From Verrucomicrobiota bacterium (GTDB taxonomy: Bacteria; Verrucomicrobiota; Verrucomicrobiia; CAIQCK01), in contig JACRKA010000039.1 in NCBI GenBank assembly GCA_016219905.1, forward strand, positions 1 to 38,298: DNA of 38,298 bases. The letters run 5' to 3'. Shown here in pieces: positions 8,428 through 16,121 of this stretch (positions are counted from its first letter, which is position 1; each line of letters opens with the position of its first letter). The notes beneath the pieces were generated by a model that searched no databases, was not told the origin of the DNA, and was given only the letters and a program-made list of their open reading frames with translations. A program made the translations under genes and the position numbers.

Positions 8428-9459
8428 ATGGACCTGCAACAACCTCCCCCCACGCTCCCGCCCGACGCGCCGAAGCTTGCCGCCATCGCCCCCGCCGACG
8501 TGGCCCAATGGCGCAAGCGATGGACGCAATTCCTGTTTGGCGGCGAACTGCCACAGGGTGGGCCGGGCGTCCCGCACGGCCAATCATCAACAATCGCCGC
8601 GCGGGACGCGCGGCCCACTCTGAACGTCCGCGAAGACCGCCGCGACGGAACCAACGACGTTGAGCGCATCCACATCACCTACGATGTCGAACCGGGCGTG
8701 GCGACCGAGGCCTATGTGCTGCGCCCGAAGAACGCGACCGGCAAACTGCCCGGCGTTGTCGTCTTTCATCCCACCTCGACGCAAACCATCGAGCGCTCCG
8801 GCGGACTGGACGCGTCCGTGGACCGCAACATGGGCATCCATCTGGCCCGGCGCGGCTACGTGGCGATTGTGCCGAAGAATTTCCTCTGGGGCGCGGCGGG
8901 CGAGGCGCCGCCGGCAAACGCCGGCCGGAAGTATTACGAAGGCGAGGTCGCGAAGATGCAGCAGCGCCATCCGAAGTGGAAAGGCATGGCCCGCATGGTC
9001 TGGGACGGCATCCGCGCCGTGGATGTCCTCGTCGCGCGGCCCGACGTGGACCCGGCGCGCATCGGCTGCATCGGCCATTCGCTCGGCGCGAAGGAGTCGG
9101 TCTTCCTGCCCGCCTTCGACGGGCGCGTGAAGGCCGCCGTGTCCAGCGACGGCGGCATCGGGCTGGGCCTTTCGAACTGGCACGACCCGTGGTATCTCGG
9201 CCCGGAGATCCGCGCGCCGGGATTCGAGCTTGAGAACCACCAGCTTCTGGCGATGATGGCGCCGTGCGCGTTCCTGCTGGCGGCCGGCAAGGACGACAAC
9301 GAGCGTTCGTGGCCGTTCATCGCGAGCGCGCTGCCACTGTGGAAATCGCTCGGCGCGCCCGGCGCGGTCGGCTGGTATCGCCACACCGCCGGCCACAACT
9401 GGCCGCCGGACGCGCAAGAGGTTGGATACGAATTCTTCGACCGATACTTGAAACGCTGA
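8428..9459 (+). CDS. Alpha/beta hydrolase (dienelactone hydrolase/acetyl xylan esterase-like)
   Basis: A 343-residue protein. The nucleophile elbow is GHSLG (Ser218), with the acid probably Asp289 or Asp290 ([11 protein letters not shown]) and the base His323 (TAGHNWP). The oxyanion-side strand is VVVFHPTST near 110-117. No signal peptide is evident at the chosen ATG. Residues 43-65 ([20 protein letters not shown]) are encoded by an inserted palindromic repeat and are absent from the fold's expected core, but the frame stays open. Only 4 bases separate its stop from the SDR gene, so the two are one transcription unit and may act in sequence on an ester and the released hydroxy compound. The substrate is unknown. 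Confidence 0.82.
   Translation: MDLQQPPPTLPPDAPKLAAIAPADVAQWRKRWTQFLFGGELPQGGPGVPHGQSSTIAARDARPTLNVREDRRDGTNDVERIHITYDVEPGVATEAYVLRPKNATGKLPGVVVFHPTSTQTIERSGGLDASVDRNMGIHLARRGYVAIVPKNFLWGAAGEAPPANAGRKYYEGEVAKMQQRHPKWKGMARMVWDGIRAVDVLVARPDVDPARIGCIGHSLGAKESVFLPAFDGRVKAAVSSDGGIGLGLSNWHDPWYLGPEIRAPGFELENHQLLAMMAPCAFLLAAGKDDNERSWPFIASALPLWKSLGAPGAVGWYRHTAGHNWPPDAQEVGYEFFDRYLKR
8555..8621. repeat. GC-rich palindromic element inserted in frame inside a gene
   Basis: Arms 8555-8575 and 8601-8621 are inverted copies matching at 19 of 21 positions (outer part AGGGTGGGCC / GGCCCACTCT), with a 25-base centre containing AATCATCAACAATC. It lies wholly inside the alpha/beta hydrolase gene and contributes 22-23 codons without a stop. 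Confidence 0.75.
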
Positions 9460-9463
9460 GCGT

Positions 9464-10246
9464 ATGAATCCTGTCGCACTCATCACCGGCGCGTCGCGCG
9501 GCATCGGCCGCGGGATCGCGCTCGAACTGGCGAAGATCGGCTACGACCTCGTCATCAACTACGCCGGCAACGCCGAGGCGGCCAAGCAGACGCAGGCGGA
9601 CTGCGTTGCCGCGGGAAAATCCAAAATCCGCGCCGACGTTTGCCAAGCCGATGTCTCCATCCCCACCGACCGTCAACGGCTGGTGGACTTCACGCGCGAG
9701 AAGTTCGGCCGGCTCGACCTGCTGGTGAACAACGCGGGCGTGACGTCGCGCGGGCGGAAGGACATCCTGGATGCGACGGAGGAGAACTTCGACTGGCTTG
9801 TGGGCATCAACCTGAAAGGGCCGTTCTTCCTGTCGCAGCTCGCAGCGAAGTGGATGATCGAGCAGAAGAAGCCGGAGGCTGGCGGATATCGGCCGAAGAT
9901 CGTGATGGTCACTTCCATCTCATCCTACACGGTCTCGCCGAACCGCGCGGACTACTGCATGGCGAAGGCGGCGCTCTCGATGATGGTGAAGCTGTTCGCG
10001 GCGCGGCTGGCGGAGCACGGCATCAACGTCTATGAGGTCTGCCCCGGCGTGATCGAGAGCGACATGACCGGCCCGGTGAAGGCGAAATACGACAAGCTCA
10101 TCGCCGAAGGCCTGACACCGATCAAGCGTTGGGGCCAGCCGGAGGACGTCGGCCGCGCGGTCGTGGCCATCGCGCAAGATCTGCTGCCGTTTTCGACAGG
10201 CGAAGTGATCAACGTGGACGGCGGTTTCCATATCCGCACCGTGTAG
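9464..10246 (+). CDS. SDR family oxidoreductase (3-ketoacyl-ACP reductase-like)
   Basis: A 260-residue classical short-chain dehydrogenase. It has the cofactor motif TGASRGIG (8-15), NNAG (89-92), and the catalytic Ser151, Tyr164 and Lys168 (YCMAK). The C-terminal G-x-x-I-NVDGG pattern ([12 protein letters not shown]) is typical of FabG-like enzymes that reduce keto groups with NAD(P)H. The annotation as 3-ketoacyl-ACP reductase is by family habit; no fatty-acid gene is near. It is coupled to the upstream hydrolase by a 4-base gap, suggesting a shared catabolic role. Rossmann and active site are complete. Confidence 0.88.
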   Translation: MNPVALITGASRGIGRGIALELAKIGYDLVINYAGNAEAAKQTQADCVAAGKSKIRADVCQADVSIPTDRQRLVDFTREKFGRLDLLVNNAGVTSRGRKDILDATEENFDWLVGINLKGPFFLSQLAAKWMIEQKKPEAGGYRPKIVMVTSISSYTVSPNRADYCMAKAALSMMVKLFAARLAEHGINVYEVCPGVIESDMTGPVKAKYDKLIAEGLTPIKRWGQPEDVGRAVVAIAQDLLPFSTGEVINVDGGFHIRTV

Positions 10247-10278
10247 CGGGGGGCTGGTCGGAGGTGTCGCCTCAAATG

Positions 10279-10307
10279 TTGCGCTCCATGCACGGGTCTG
10301 CTATGCG
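10279..10307 (+). promoter_or_regulatory. Promoter of the HEAT-VWA gene, predicted leaderless
   Basis: TTGCGC (10279-10284), a 17-base spacer, and TATGCG (10302-10307), then exactly 6 bases to the ATG at 10314. There is no ribosome site in the gap. Confidence 0.5.
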
Positions 10308-10313
10308 GGCGGC

Positions 10314-11690
10314 ATGGGAATGAACGTCTTTTTCCATCGCGCGGCCCAAGCCGTCGTTGCCGGTTGTCTTCTTTTTTCCGGGATGCCGGCGAGCGGGCTG
10401 GACGACCCCGCCGCGACACTCCGATCCGTGGCGCGGGCCGCGCGCGAAGGGAAGCTGGACGGCATCGAGCCGCTGAAAGCCGTCCACGACAGCAAGGCGG
10501 GCGACGCGGTGGTGAGGATGATCGAGGACAAGAAGGTGCCCGACGCCGCGAAGCAACGGATCGCCGGGATGGTGGCGCAGTGGCCCGCAAAGGGCGGCCT
10601 GGATCACTTCACGTTTTATCTGCGGAGCCATGACCGCTTGAGCGACGAGATGTTCCGGTTCTACGCGGAACTCGGGCGCGCCGAATTCAAGCCGCTGTTC
10701 CTCGGCATGATTGCATCGCTCAAAGGCAAGCTGGCCGCCGAGATCAAGGAGCCGGCGCGTGTCGCGGTGGCCCTGCGCGCGCTCGGACGGTTTCCCGATT
10801 TCACCGACGACGTCGTGGCCCAAATCGCGTCGCTGCTGGACGAAAAGCTCCCGCATGCGGTCCGCGCCAGCGCCGCGGACGCGCTCGGCGGCATCAAGAG
10901 CCGGCGCGCGCTGCCGGCGTTGGTTGCGCTCGTGAAGGACACCACGATCGGGGAGGCCGCGCAGCGGTCCCTCTTCCGCCTGACGGGCCAGGATTTTGGC
11001 GAAGACAGCAGCAAATGGGCCGCGTGGCTCAAGGGGCAGGGTTCGCAGGCGGAGTTGAAGATGCTAGGACTCGCGGATTGGGAGACGCATCTGAAAGCGA
11101 AGCCCGCCGCAGCGCCACCGCCGAAGAAGAAGGAATTCAGCGCGCGCTTCTACGGCGTGGAGGTCAAGACGCGCCACTGCCTGTTCGTGCTCGACTGCAG
11201 CGGCAGCATGGAGGGCGAGCGCATCACGCATCTCAAAGAGGAGATGGTCAACCTGCTCGCCGCGTTCGAGGGCAAACCCAAGACCCTGCGTTTCGCCATC
11301 ATCCTCTTTCACACCGAGGTGGAAGGATGTTTCACCGCGCGCGGGCTGATGCCGAACGACGCGGAGAGCCTCAAGCGCGCCTCGAAGTATGTGGACAGGA
11401 TCGTGGCCGGCGGCGGGACGGCGATGATGAGCGCCCTGCAATTTGTCGCCGCAAAGCTGCTGCCCGGCGGTGACGTGGACACGATCTACCTGCTCAGCGA
11501 CGGCGCGCCGACCGATGCCGCGCCGGAAGACGTGCTGGCCGCGGCGAGAAAGATCCACGACGACTTCCAGGTGAAGTTCCACACCATCGGCATCGGCGAA
11601 TCCGAGGGCCTCGTCGTCACCCAGGACCGTCCGCCGACCCTCCTCGATCAGATCGCCAAGGCCACCGGCGGCACCTACGTGGCGCGATAG
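10314..11690 (+). CDS. Exported HEAT-repeat and von Willebrand factor A domain protein
   Basis: A 458-residue protein. A signal peptide (about 1-29, FHRAAQAVVAGCLLFSGMPA) is followed by alpha-helical repeats with a HEAT-like run near 150-230 (AVRASAADALGGIKSRRALP), then a VWA domain. The metal-ion-dependent adhesion site is intact: Asp294-x-Ser296-x-Ser298 (DCSGSM), Thr369 (GGGTAMM) and Asp396 (LLSDGAPTD). It probably binds a partner through the metal site in the periplasm or at the surface. A second ATG two codons in is an alternative start. The gene is monocistronic. Exported VWA proteins with repeats are common in Verrucomicrobia and Planctomycetes; the ligand is unknown. Confidence 0.85.
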   Translation: MGMNVFFHRAAQAVVAGCLLFSGMPASGLDDPAATLRSVARAAREGKLDGIEPLKAVHDSKAGDAVVRMIEDKKVPDAAKQRIAGMVAQWPAKGGLDHFTFYLRSHDRLSDEMFRFYAELGRAEFKPLFLGMIASLKGKLAAEIKEPARVAVALRALGRFPDFTDDVVAQIASLLDEKLPHAVRASAADALGGIKSRRALPALVALVKDTTIGEAAQRSLFRLTGQDFGEDSSKWAAWLKGQGSQAELKMLGLADWETHLKAKPAAAPPPKKKEFSARFYGVEVKTRHCLFVLDCSGSMEGERITHLKEEMVNLLAAFEGKPKTLRFAIILFHTEVEGCFTARGLMPNDAESLKRASKYVDRIVAGGGTAMMSALQFVAAKLLPGGDVDTIYLLSDGAPTDAAPEDVLAAARKIHDDFQVKFHTIGIGESEGLVVTQDRPPTLLDQIAKATGGTYVAR

Positions 11691-11740
11691 GCCCGACCAC
11701 CAATCCCCCCGCGCCGAGCGAGCGGCTGCAAGAAAAGTTG

Positions 11741-11770
11741 TTGAATTCTCCCCCCGGCTTCCGCTACTTT
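11741..11770 (+). promoter_or_regulatory. Promoter of the ferredoxin gene
   Basis: TTGAAT (11741-11746) and TACTTT (11765-11770) are 18 bases apart. The expected start near 11777 leaves a leader of about 30 bases with AGGAGA (11793-11798) 8 bases before the ATG. Confidence 0.55.
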
Positions 11771-11806
11771 CGCGGCTCAAATCCAGCAAATCAGGAGACC
11801 TTTTAC

Positions 11807-12040
11807 ATGGCCGACAAGACCAAGAGATATCCGGAGAATGTTCCGGGAAAGTTCTACGTGGACGACCAGTGCATTGACTGCGATCTGTGCCGCGAGACCG
11901 CCCCGGAGCATTTCAAGCGCAACGAAGACGGCGGTTATTCCTTTGTTTACAACCAGCCCAAGAACGCCGAAGAAGAAGCCCGCTGCAAGGAAGCGATGGA
12001 AGGCTGCCCCGTCGAGGCCATCGGCAACGACGGCGCGTAG
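11807..12040 (+). CDS. Small [4Fe-4S] ferredoxin
   Basis: A 77-residue acidic protein. The start at 11807 has a strong AGGAGA site; the longer open frame upstream crosses the promoter. Cysteines 22, 25 and 28 (C-x2-C-x2-C in QCIDCDLCRE) and Cys67 followed by Pro (GCPVEA) give one cubane cluster in the Fer4_13/Fer4_15 style. Cys60 is extra. The second cluster of bacterial 2[4Fe-4S] ferredoxins is absent. It should shuttle electrons in the cytoplasm; its redox partners are not encoded nearby. A dedicated promoter and terminator show it is a one-gene unit, probably well expressed. Confidence 0.93.
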   Translation: MADKTKRYPENVPGKFYVDDQCIDCDLCRETAPEHFKRNEDGGYSFVYNQPKNAEEEARCKEAMEGCPVEAIGNDGA

Positions 12041-12066
12041 TCCGCTCCGGCAAGACTGTTTCCCCG

Positions 12067-12101
12067 ACGCCCTCCGCCATCCCGGCGGGGGGCGTTGTGT
12101 T
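12067..12101 (+). terminator. Rho-independent-like terminator after the ferredoxin
   Basis: Arms 12067-12078 and 12084-12095 (ACGCCCTCCGCC and GGCGGGGGGCGT) form a 12-pair stem with one G-U pair and a 5-base loop, followed by TGTGTTT. The T tract is interrupted by G but the stem is very stable. Confidence 0.65.
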
Positions 12102-12144
12102 TCGGGGGAAGGGGAGGAGGCAGCCAGCCGTCCGGGCGCTTGCC

Positions 12145-12945
12145 TCACCGCACCTGGACCGTCCGCTCGCTCCAGGCAAAGTTGGCCTTCATCAGCCGGC
12201 CTTCGCCGTCGAGCAACTCCAGCCGCACCGCGCGGTCGCCCGGCCCGAGGTTGATCGTGAACGCCGGGTCCACCCGGTCGAGCACGCCCTTTGGCTCGGC
12301 ATCCACCATCACCCGCACACGCCACTGCCCCGGTTCGATGGGGCCGTTCACCAGGAAATCCACCGGCAGGTTCTTCGTGGACACCTTGCGATACGCGACC
12401 CCCGGCAGGTTGAACGTCAGCGTCGGCAGCTCCGGGTCAAACGCCACGGCCGGCACGCGCGAGTCCCCGACCGCGAACCACGTCATCGCAAACGCCGCCG
12501 GGTTCTTGAAGCTCACATGGTTGGCGTCGCACGCGAACGCCCGCAGGACGTGCAGCCCCGGCCGGACCTGCCTCAACACCACCGGCAACAGGAAATCCGT
12601 GACGTCTTCCGGCGGCTGGTTGTCGAGGATCACGTGGACGTGCGCGCTGCTGTCCGCCGGCAGGTCCTTCACCTTCAGGAACACGCCCACATCGGCCGAC
12701 TCGACGACTTCGTTCTTCAGCGGGGAGGTGATTCGCACCTCCGGGCCGGTCTCGGGAACCGCCGCTGGCGGCGGGCTGGGCTTGGGGGCGGGGGCGGACA
12801 CGCCCGCCGGCGGTGCGTTGGTGCGCGCCGCCTTGCCGACGGCGGCCGCCTTTTTCTCATGGCGGGATTCGCCGCTGCATCCCAACGGCATCTTCATCGC
12901 CCCCAGCAGCGACATGGACAGCAGGATGACCGTGGGTCGTATCAT
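12145..12945 (-). CDS. Putative exported lipoprotein of unknown function
   Basis: A 266-residue protein. The N-terminal hydrophobic segment (MIRPTVILLSMSLLGAMKMP) ends in LGCSG, a weak lipobox that would make Cys23 the lipidated residue. An Ala/Pro-rich linker (about 35-65) leads to two beta-rich parts that look like Ig or Big-type folds: VRITSPLKNEVVESADVGVF and a later QWRVRVMVDAEPKGVLDRV. Phrases such as PGLHVLRAFACD and DRAVRLELLDGEGRLMKANF resemble carbohydrate-active or bacterial surface-protein beta-sandwiches. I do not recognise the family. It is convergent with the ferredoxin gene and monocistronic. Confidence 0.6.
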   Translation of the reverse strand: MIRPTVILLSMSLLGAMKMPLGCSGESRHEKKAAAVGKAARTNAPPAGVSAPAPKPSPPPAAVPETGPEVRITSPLKNEVVESADVGVFLKVKDLPADSSAHVHVILDNQPPEDVTDFLLPVVLRQVRPGLHVLRAFACDANHVSFKNPAAFAMTWFAVGDSRVPAVAFDPELPTLTFNLPGVAYRKVSTKNLPVDFLVNGPIEPGQWRVRVMVDAEPKGVLDRVDPAFTINLGPGDRAVRLELLDGEGRLMKANFAWSERTVQVR

Positions 12946-12995
12946 TGCCCGCGCACCGTGCCAGAACCGGCCGCCGACGTCAACGCGCGACGCAG

Positions 12996-13024
12996 TTGAT
13001 TGCGCCCGCCCGCGCTCCTAGAGT
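12996..13024 (+). promoter_or_regulatory. Promoter of the DNA glycosylase gene, predicted leaderless
   Basis: TTGATT (12996-13001), a 17-base spacer and TAGAGT (13019-13024), then 6 bases to a GTG start at 13031. No Shine-Dalgarno is possible in that space. Confidence 0.5.
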
Positions 13025-13030
13025 GCGGGC

Positions 13031-13945
13031 GTGGAATTCGTCGTTCGCGATTTCGACCTGCGGCACACGCTGGAGTGCGGCCAGGCGTTCCGCTGGCAGC
13101 GGCAGCCCGACGGCGCCTATCGAGGCGTCATCGGCCGCCACGTCGTCCGCGCCGCGCAACGCAACAGCACGCTCTCGCTCGACGGCGCACCGGCGGGAAC
13201 GTTGAGGGACTACTTCCAGTTCGACGCGAACCTCGCGGCGATCATCGCCACGTTTCCCGCAGACGAGCACATGCGCCGCGCGGTGGCGTGGTGCCACGGC
13301 ATGAGGCTGCTGCGGCAGGACCCGTGGGAGACACTCGCGTCGTTCATCTGCTCGGCGACCAAGCAGATCGTCCAGATCCGCCAGATGGTCGCGAACCTTT
13401 GCCGCGCCTTCGGGGAACCGGTCCCGCCGGGCGGGAAATCCGAAATCCGAAACTCGAAATCCGAAACTGAATTTGCCTTTCCCGTCGTCGTGGCCGTGGC
13501 GCGCGCCACGGAGGCGCAGCTTCGCGCGTGCAAGCTCGGCTTCCGCGCGAAGAACCTGCTCGCGGCGGCGCGGATGATTGACGCGGGCGAAGTGCGGCTC
13601 GGCGCGGTCGGCGCGATGGACTACCCGCGCGCCGCGGAGGAGTTGATGCGGCTGCCGGGCGTCGGGCCGAAGATCGCCGACTGCGCGCTGCTGTTCGGCT
13701 GGGGCCGGCAGGAGGCGTTTCCGCTGGATGTGTGGATCGAGCGCGCGTTGCGGCGGCTTTACTTCCGCGGGAAGCGGCGCGTGACGCGGCGGCGGCTCGT
13801 CGAGTTCCACCGCGGCTATTTCGGCCCGCACGCCGGCTACGCGCAGCAATACCTGTTTCACTACGTGCGGAACAACCCGCAGGAACTGGAGACGGCCGGC
13901 GGTCTCAGCGCGCGCCGTCCTGGCGTCTGGCGCAACAGCGTTTGA
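13031..13945 (+). CDS. OGG1-type 8-oxoguanine DNA glycosylase/AP lyase
   Basis: A 304-residue protein starting at GTG. It has the N-terminal CGQAFRW (16-22) that matches the GQxFRW of OGG1, then the helix-hairpin-helix LPGVGPKIADC (208-218) with Lys214 as Schiff-base nucleophile and Asp233 (PLDVW), equivalent to human K249 and D268. It should excise oxidised purines, mainly 8-oxoG, and nick the AP site. Residues 136-146 (KSEIRNSKSET) are encoded by a CGAAA-heptamer repeat in a loop between the two helical halves; they have no counterpart in the family. The last 41 bases overlap the 3' end of the DoxX gene on the other strand. Confidence 0.88.
   Translation: MEFVVRDFDLRHTLECGQAFRWQRQPDGAYRGVIGRHVVRAAQRNSTLSLDGAPAGTLRDYFQFDANLAAIIATFPADEHMRRAVAWCHGMRLLRQDPWETLASFICSATKQIVQIRQMVANLCRAFGEPVPPGGKSEIRNSKSETEFAFPVVVAVARATEAQLRACKLGFRAKNLLAAARMIDAGEVRLGAVGAMDYPRAAEELMRLPGVGPKIADCALLFGWGRQEAFPLDVWIERALRRLYFRGKRRVTRRRLVEFHRGYFGPHAGYAQQYLFHYVRNNPQELETAGGLSARRPGVWRNSV
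13436..13471. repeat. In-frame CGAAA-heptamer array in the DNA glycosylase gene
   Basis: Four tandem 7-base units of YYCGAAA at 13439-13466 (TCCGAAA, TCCGAAA, CTCGAAA, TCCGAAA) with an AAA before and a partial unit after. It encodes KSEIRNSKSET and matches the copy in the M28 peptidase gene at about 33 of 35 positions, in the same strand sense and the same reading frame. Confidence 0.85.
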
Positions 13946-14402
13946 CGAGCGCGTCGAGGCTCCACGGGCCGCCGCCGCTGAAGATGAGCGAGAGGGCGAG
14001 GAGGCCGAGGGTGAGCGGATACTCGTAACCATGCTTGTCGGCGAAGAAGCCGTTGGGGAGATGGACCTGGAAAACCGCGACGGCCATGACGCAGAAGATG
14101 CCGAAGGCCGCCAGCCGCGTCAGGAGACCGAGGAGCACGCCCAGGCCGCCAAAGAACTCGGCGATGATGGCCAGCGCGGCGAAGACGACGGGGATGCCCA
14201 GTTTGTCGTGCATGAATCCGATGGTGCCCGTCCAGCCGTGGCCGCCGAAGGCGCCGAAGATTTTCTGGGAGCCGTGCATCACGAAGACCGCGCCGAGCGC
14301 GATGCGCGCCACCAATGGCGCGAGCGGCGCGCAGGCGGCCCGCAGCGCATCGAGTTTGCCGCAACAACAACCGCCCTTGAGTTCGGATTCCCCGCTATTC
14401 AT
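13905..14402 (-). CDS. DoxX family membrane protein
   Basis: A 165-residue four-helix membrane protein with the DoxX signature: ARIALGAVFVMHGSQKIFGA then the helical LGIPVVFAALAIIAEFFGGL and AFGIFCVMAVAVFQVH. The family lacks a common enzymatic role; some members are subunits of quinol oxidases or act in redox and sulphur metabolism. The N-terminus carries the unusual run GGCCCGK, three Cys that could bind metal or form disulfides; these are absent from most DoxX proteins I know of. It is the gene downstream of the ammonium transporter but has its own promoter. Start: first ATG with a properly placed -10. Confidence 0.85.
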   Translation of the reverse strand: MNSGESELKGGCCCGKLDALRAACAPLAPLVARIALGAVFVMHGSQKIFGAFGGHGWTGTIGFMHDKLGIPVVFAALAIIAEFFGGLGVLLGLLTRLAAFGIFCVMAVAVFQVHLPNGFFADKHGYEYPLTLGLLALSLIFSGGGPWSLDALVKRCCARRQDGAR

Positions 14403-14407
14403 GGGCG

Positions 14408-14436
14408 ACTGTAGAACAGAACGCGCCACAGCGCAA
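14408..14436 (-). promoter_or_regulatory. Promoter of the DoxX gene, predicted leaderless
   Basis: On the minus strand TTGCGC (14431-14436) is 17 bases from TACAGT (14408-14413), and 5 bases follow before the ATG at 14402. It lies in the 61-base gap after the ammonium transporter stop. Confidence 0.55.
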
Positions 14437-14463
14437 ACGCGGGCGCGGACCACGCGGCGCGGG

Positions 14464-15906
14464 TCAAACGGCGCCGTATTCGTTGTAGGCGGCCTCGCCG
14501 TGCTGCGTAAGGTCGAGGCCTGCGACTTCCTCTTCCTCGCTCACGCGCAGGCCGATGACGGCGTCCACGAGTTTGAAGATGATGAAGGTCGCGGTCGCGG
14601 CCAGGGCCATCGTGAAGAGCACGCCCTTGGCCTGGTTCATGAGTTGGGCCAGCCCGCCGACGAGGGCGACGGGCTTGCCGGCTTCGAGGTAGGTGCCGAC
14701 GATGGCGCTGTTCACGTCGCCGTTGGCGAGCAGGCCGAGCATGAGCATGCCGATGGTGCTGCCGACGCCGTGGACGCCGAAGACGTCGAGCGAGTCGTCG
14801 TAGCCGAACTTCGCCTTCAGCTTGGAGACGGCGAGGTAGCAGACGACGCCGGCCGCCAGCCCGATCTGCAACGCGGACGGCACGGTGACAAATCCCGACG
14901 CGGGCGTGATTGTCGCGAGGCCGGCGACCATGCCGGAGGCGCAACCGAGCACGCTGGGCCGGCCTTTCAAGAGCCATTCCATCCCGGCCCAGCCGAGCGC
15001 GGCGGCGGCGGCGGCGAAGTGGGTGGCCGCAAATGCGCTGGAGGCCAGGCTGCCGGCATTGACGGCGCTGCCGGCGTTGAAGCCGAACCAGCCGACCCAG
15101 AGCAGGCCGGTGCCGATGAGGCTCAACACGACGTTGTGCGGCATCATCGGCTCGCGCGGGTAGCCGAGCCGCCGGCCGAGCAGGAAGGCGAACACCAGCG
15201 CGGAGACGCCGGAGCTGATATGGACGACTGTGCCGCCGGCGAAGTCGAGCACGGGGATTTTTCCGCCGAGCGCCCAGTTGAAGAAGCCGCCCTTGCCCCA
15301 GACCATGTGACAGAGCGGGAAGTAAACGATGGTCGCCCAGAGGATCATGAAGACCACGTAGCCGTTGAATTTGATGCGCTCGGCGAACGCGCCGGTGATG
15401 AGCGCGGGCGTGATGATGGCGAACATCATCTGGAAGAGCATGAACGTCTGGTGCGGGATGGTGGCGGCGTAGTCGGGGTTGGGCGCGGCGCCGACGCCCT
15501 TGAGCATGAAGTATTGCAGGGGGCAGCCGAAGAACGCGTTGCCTTCGCCGAAGCTCATCGAGTAGCCATAGACCACCCACAGCAACGACATCAGCGCCAT
15601 CAGGAACAGGCTGTGCATCATCGTGCTGAGCACGTTCTTGCTCCGCACCAGGCCGCCGTAGAACAGGATCAGTCCCGGCGCGGTCATCATGAGCACCAGC
15701 GCGGTGCTGACCAGCAGCCACGCGTTGTCGCCGGTGTTGATGGCGGGCGCGGCGGCGGCCTTGGCGGCGGCTTCCAGTTTGGCAAGGCGTTCCTCTAGGC
15801 CCGGCGCATCGGCCGCGGCGGCGCTGAGGCCGCTCAGACACAGCGCGGCAGGAAGCCAAAGGGAGAAGACACGACGGAAGACATCGCGAACGATTGGGTT
15901 GCGCAT
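14464..15906 (-). CDS. amt: Ammonium transporter (Amt family)
   Basis: A 480-residue protein with a signal-peptide-like N-terminus, a charged Ala/Lys-rich segment (LEERLAKLEAAAKAAAAPA, probably a short helical or coiled region before the first channel helix), and eleven hydrophobic segments. Amt motifs are visible: FYGGLVRSKNVLSTMM, DFAGGTVVHISSG (including the pore His), FNAGSAVNAG and GVHGVGSTIGMLMLGLLAN (second pore His). It moves ammonium across the inner membrane. The C-terminal tail ends in GEAAYNEYGAV, as in GlnK-regulated transporters. A glnK gene, the usual partner, is not adjacent. A strong sigma-54 promoter match lies upstream, as expected for nitrogen control. Confidence 0.95.
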   Translation of the reverse strand: MRNPIVRDVFRRVFSLWLPAALCLSGLSAAAADAPGLEERLAKLEAAAKAAAAPAINTGDNAWLLVSTALVLMMTAPGLILFYGGLVRSKNVLSTMMHSLFLMALMSLLWVVYGYSMSFGEGNAFFGCPLQYFMLKGVGAAPNPDYAATIPHQTFMLFQMMFAIITPALITGAFAERIKFNGYVVFMILWATIVYFPLCHMVWGKGGFFNWALGGKIPVLDFAGGTVVHISSGVSALVFAFLLGRRLGYPREPMMPHNVVLSLIGTGLLWVGWFGFNAGSAVNAGSLASSAFAATHFAAAAAALGWAGMEWLLKGRPSVLGCASGMVAGLATITPASGFVTVPSALQIGLAAGVVCYLAVSKLKAKFGYDDSLDVFGVHGVGSTIGMLMLGLLANGDVNSAIVGTYLEAGKPVALVGGLAQLMNQAKGVLFTMALAATATFIIFKLVDAVIGLRVSEEEEVAGLDLTQHGEAAYNEYGAV

Positions 15907-15943
15907 AGAAAGTTGGAATGGGTCTCTGGGTTGGCATCGTGTG

Positions 15944-15959
15944 AGCATTGAAAGTGCCA
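15944..15959 (-). promoter_or_regulatory. Sigma-54 promoter match upstream of the ammonium transporter
   Basis: On the minus strand TGGCAC, five bases, then ATGCT: the -24 GG and -12 GC elements are exactly 10 bases apart, and the match to TGGCAC-N5-TTGCW is 10 of 11 defined positions. Transcription would begin near 15933, 27 bases before the ATG. No sigma-70 promoter is apparent for this gene. Confidence 0.55.
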
Positions 15960-15961
15960 CG

Positions 15962-15994
15962 GGCTTCGCAGGCGGGTCTTGTGCCTGCCAAGCC
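15962..15994. promoter_or_regulatory. Dyad just upstream of the sigma-54 promoter
   Basis: Arms 15962-15973 and 15983-15994 (GGCTTCGCAGGC and GCCTGCCAAGCC) pair at 11 of 12 positions around a 9-base centre. It abuts the -24 element. It could be a regulator site, or another interspersed palindrome; the direct repeats TTCGCAC (16018-16024) and TTTGCAC (16033-16039) further upstream are also candidate activator sites. Confidence 0.35.
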
Positions 15995-16085
15995 GGTGAG
16001 GCGGTGTGTTTTGACCATTCGCACTGGAGCGATTTGCACAGCCCGGCCAAAACACAGCGCGCCGCTCCGTCTGCCAAGATTGAAT

Positions 16086-16114
16086 TTGCAAGCATCACGC
16101 AGTCCGGTTAGTTG
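16086..16114 (+). promoter_or_regulatory. Promoter of the plus-strand methyltransferase, predicted leaderless
   Basis: TTGCAA (16086-16091), 17 bases, TAGTTG (16109-16114), then 7 bases to a GTG start at 16122. The -10 is a modest match, and the start is supported by the frame as well as by the spacing. Confidence 0.4.
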
Positions 16115-16121
16115 TCTCCCC

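Noticed and set aside
14035-15798. A 587-codon plus-strand frame over the DoxX and Amt genes
   Set aside because: Crosses two real minus-strand genes and is low-complexity, rich in Glu/Ala/Gly/Asp; a composition artefact.
15948-16121. Longer start for the plus-strand methyltransferase
   Set aside because: The extra 58 codons cover the sigma-54 region of amt and are unrelated to any methyltransferase; the GTG at 16122 gives normal family length.
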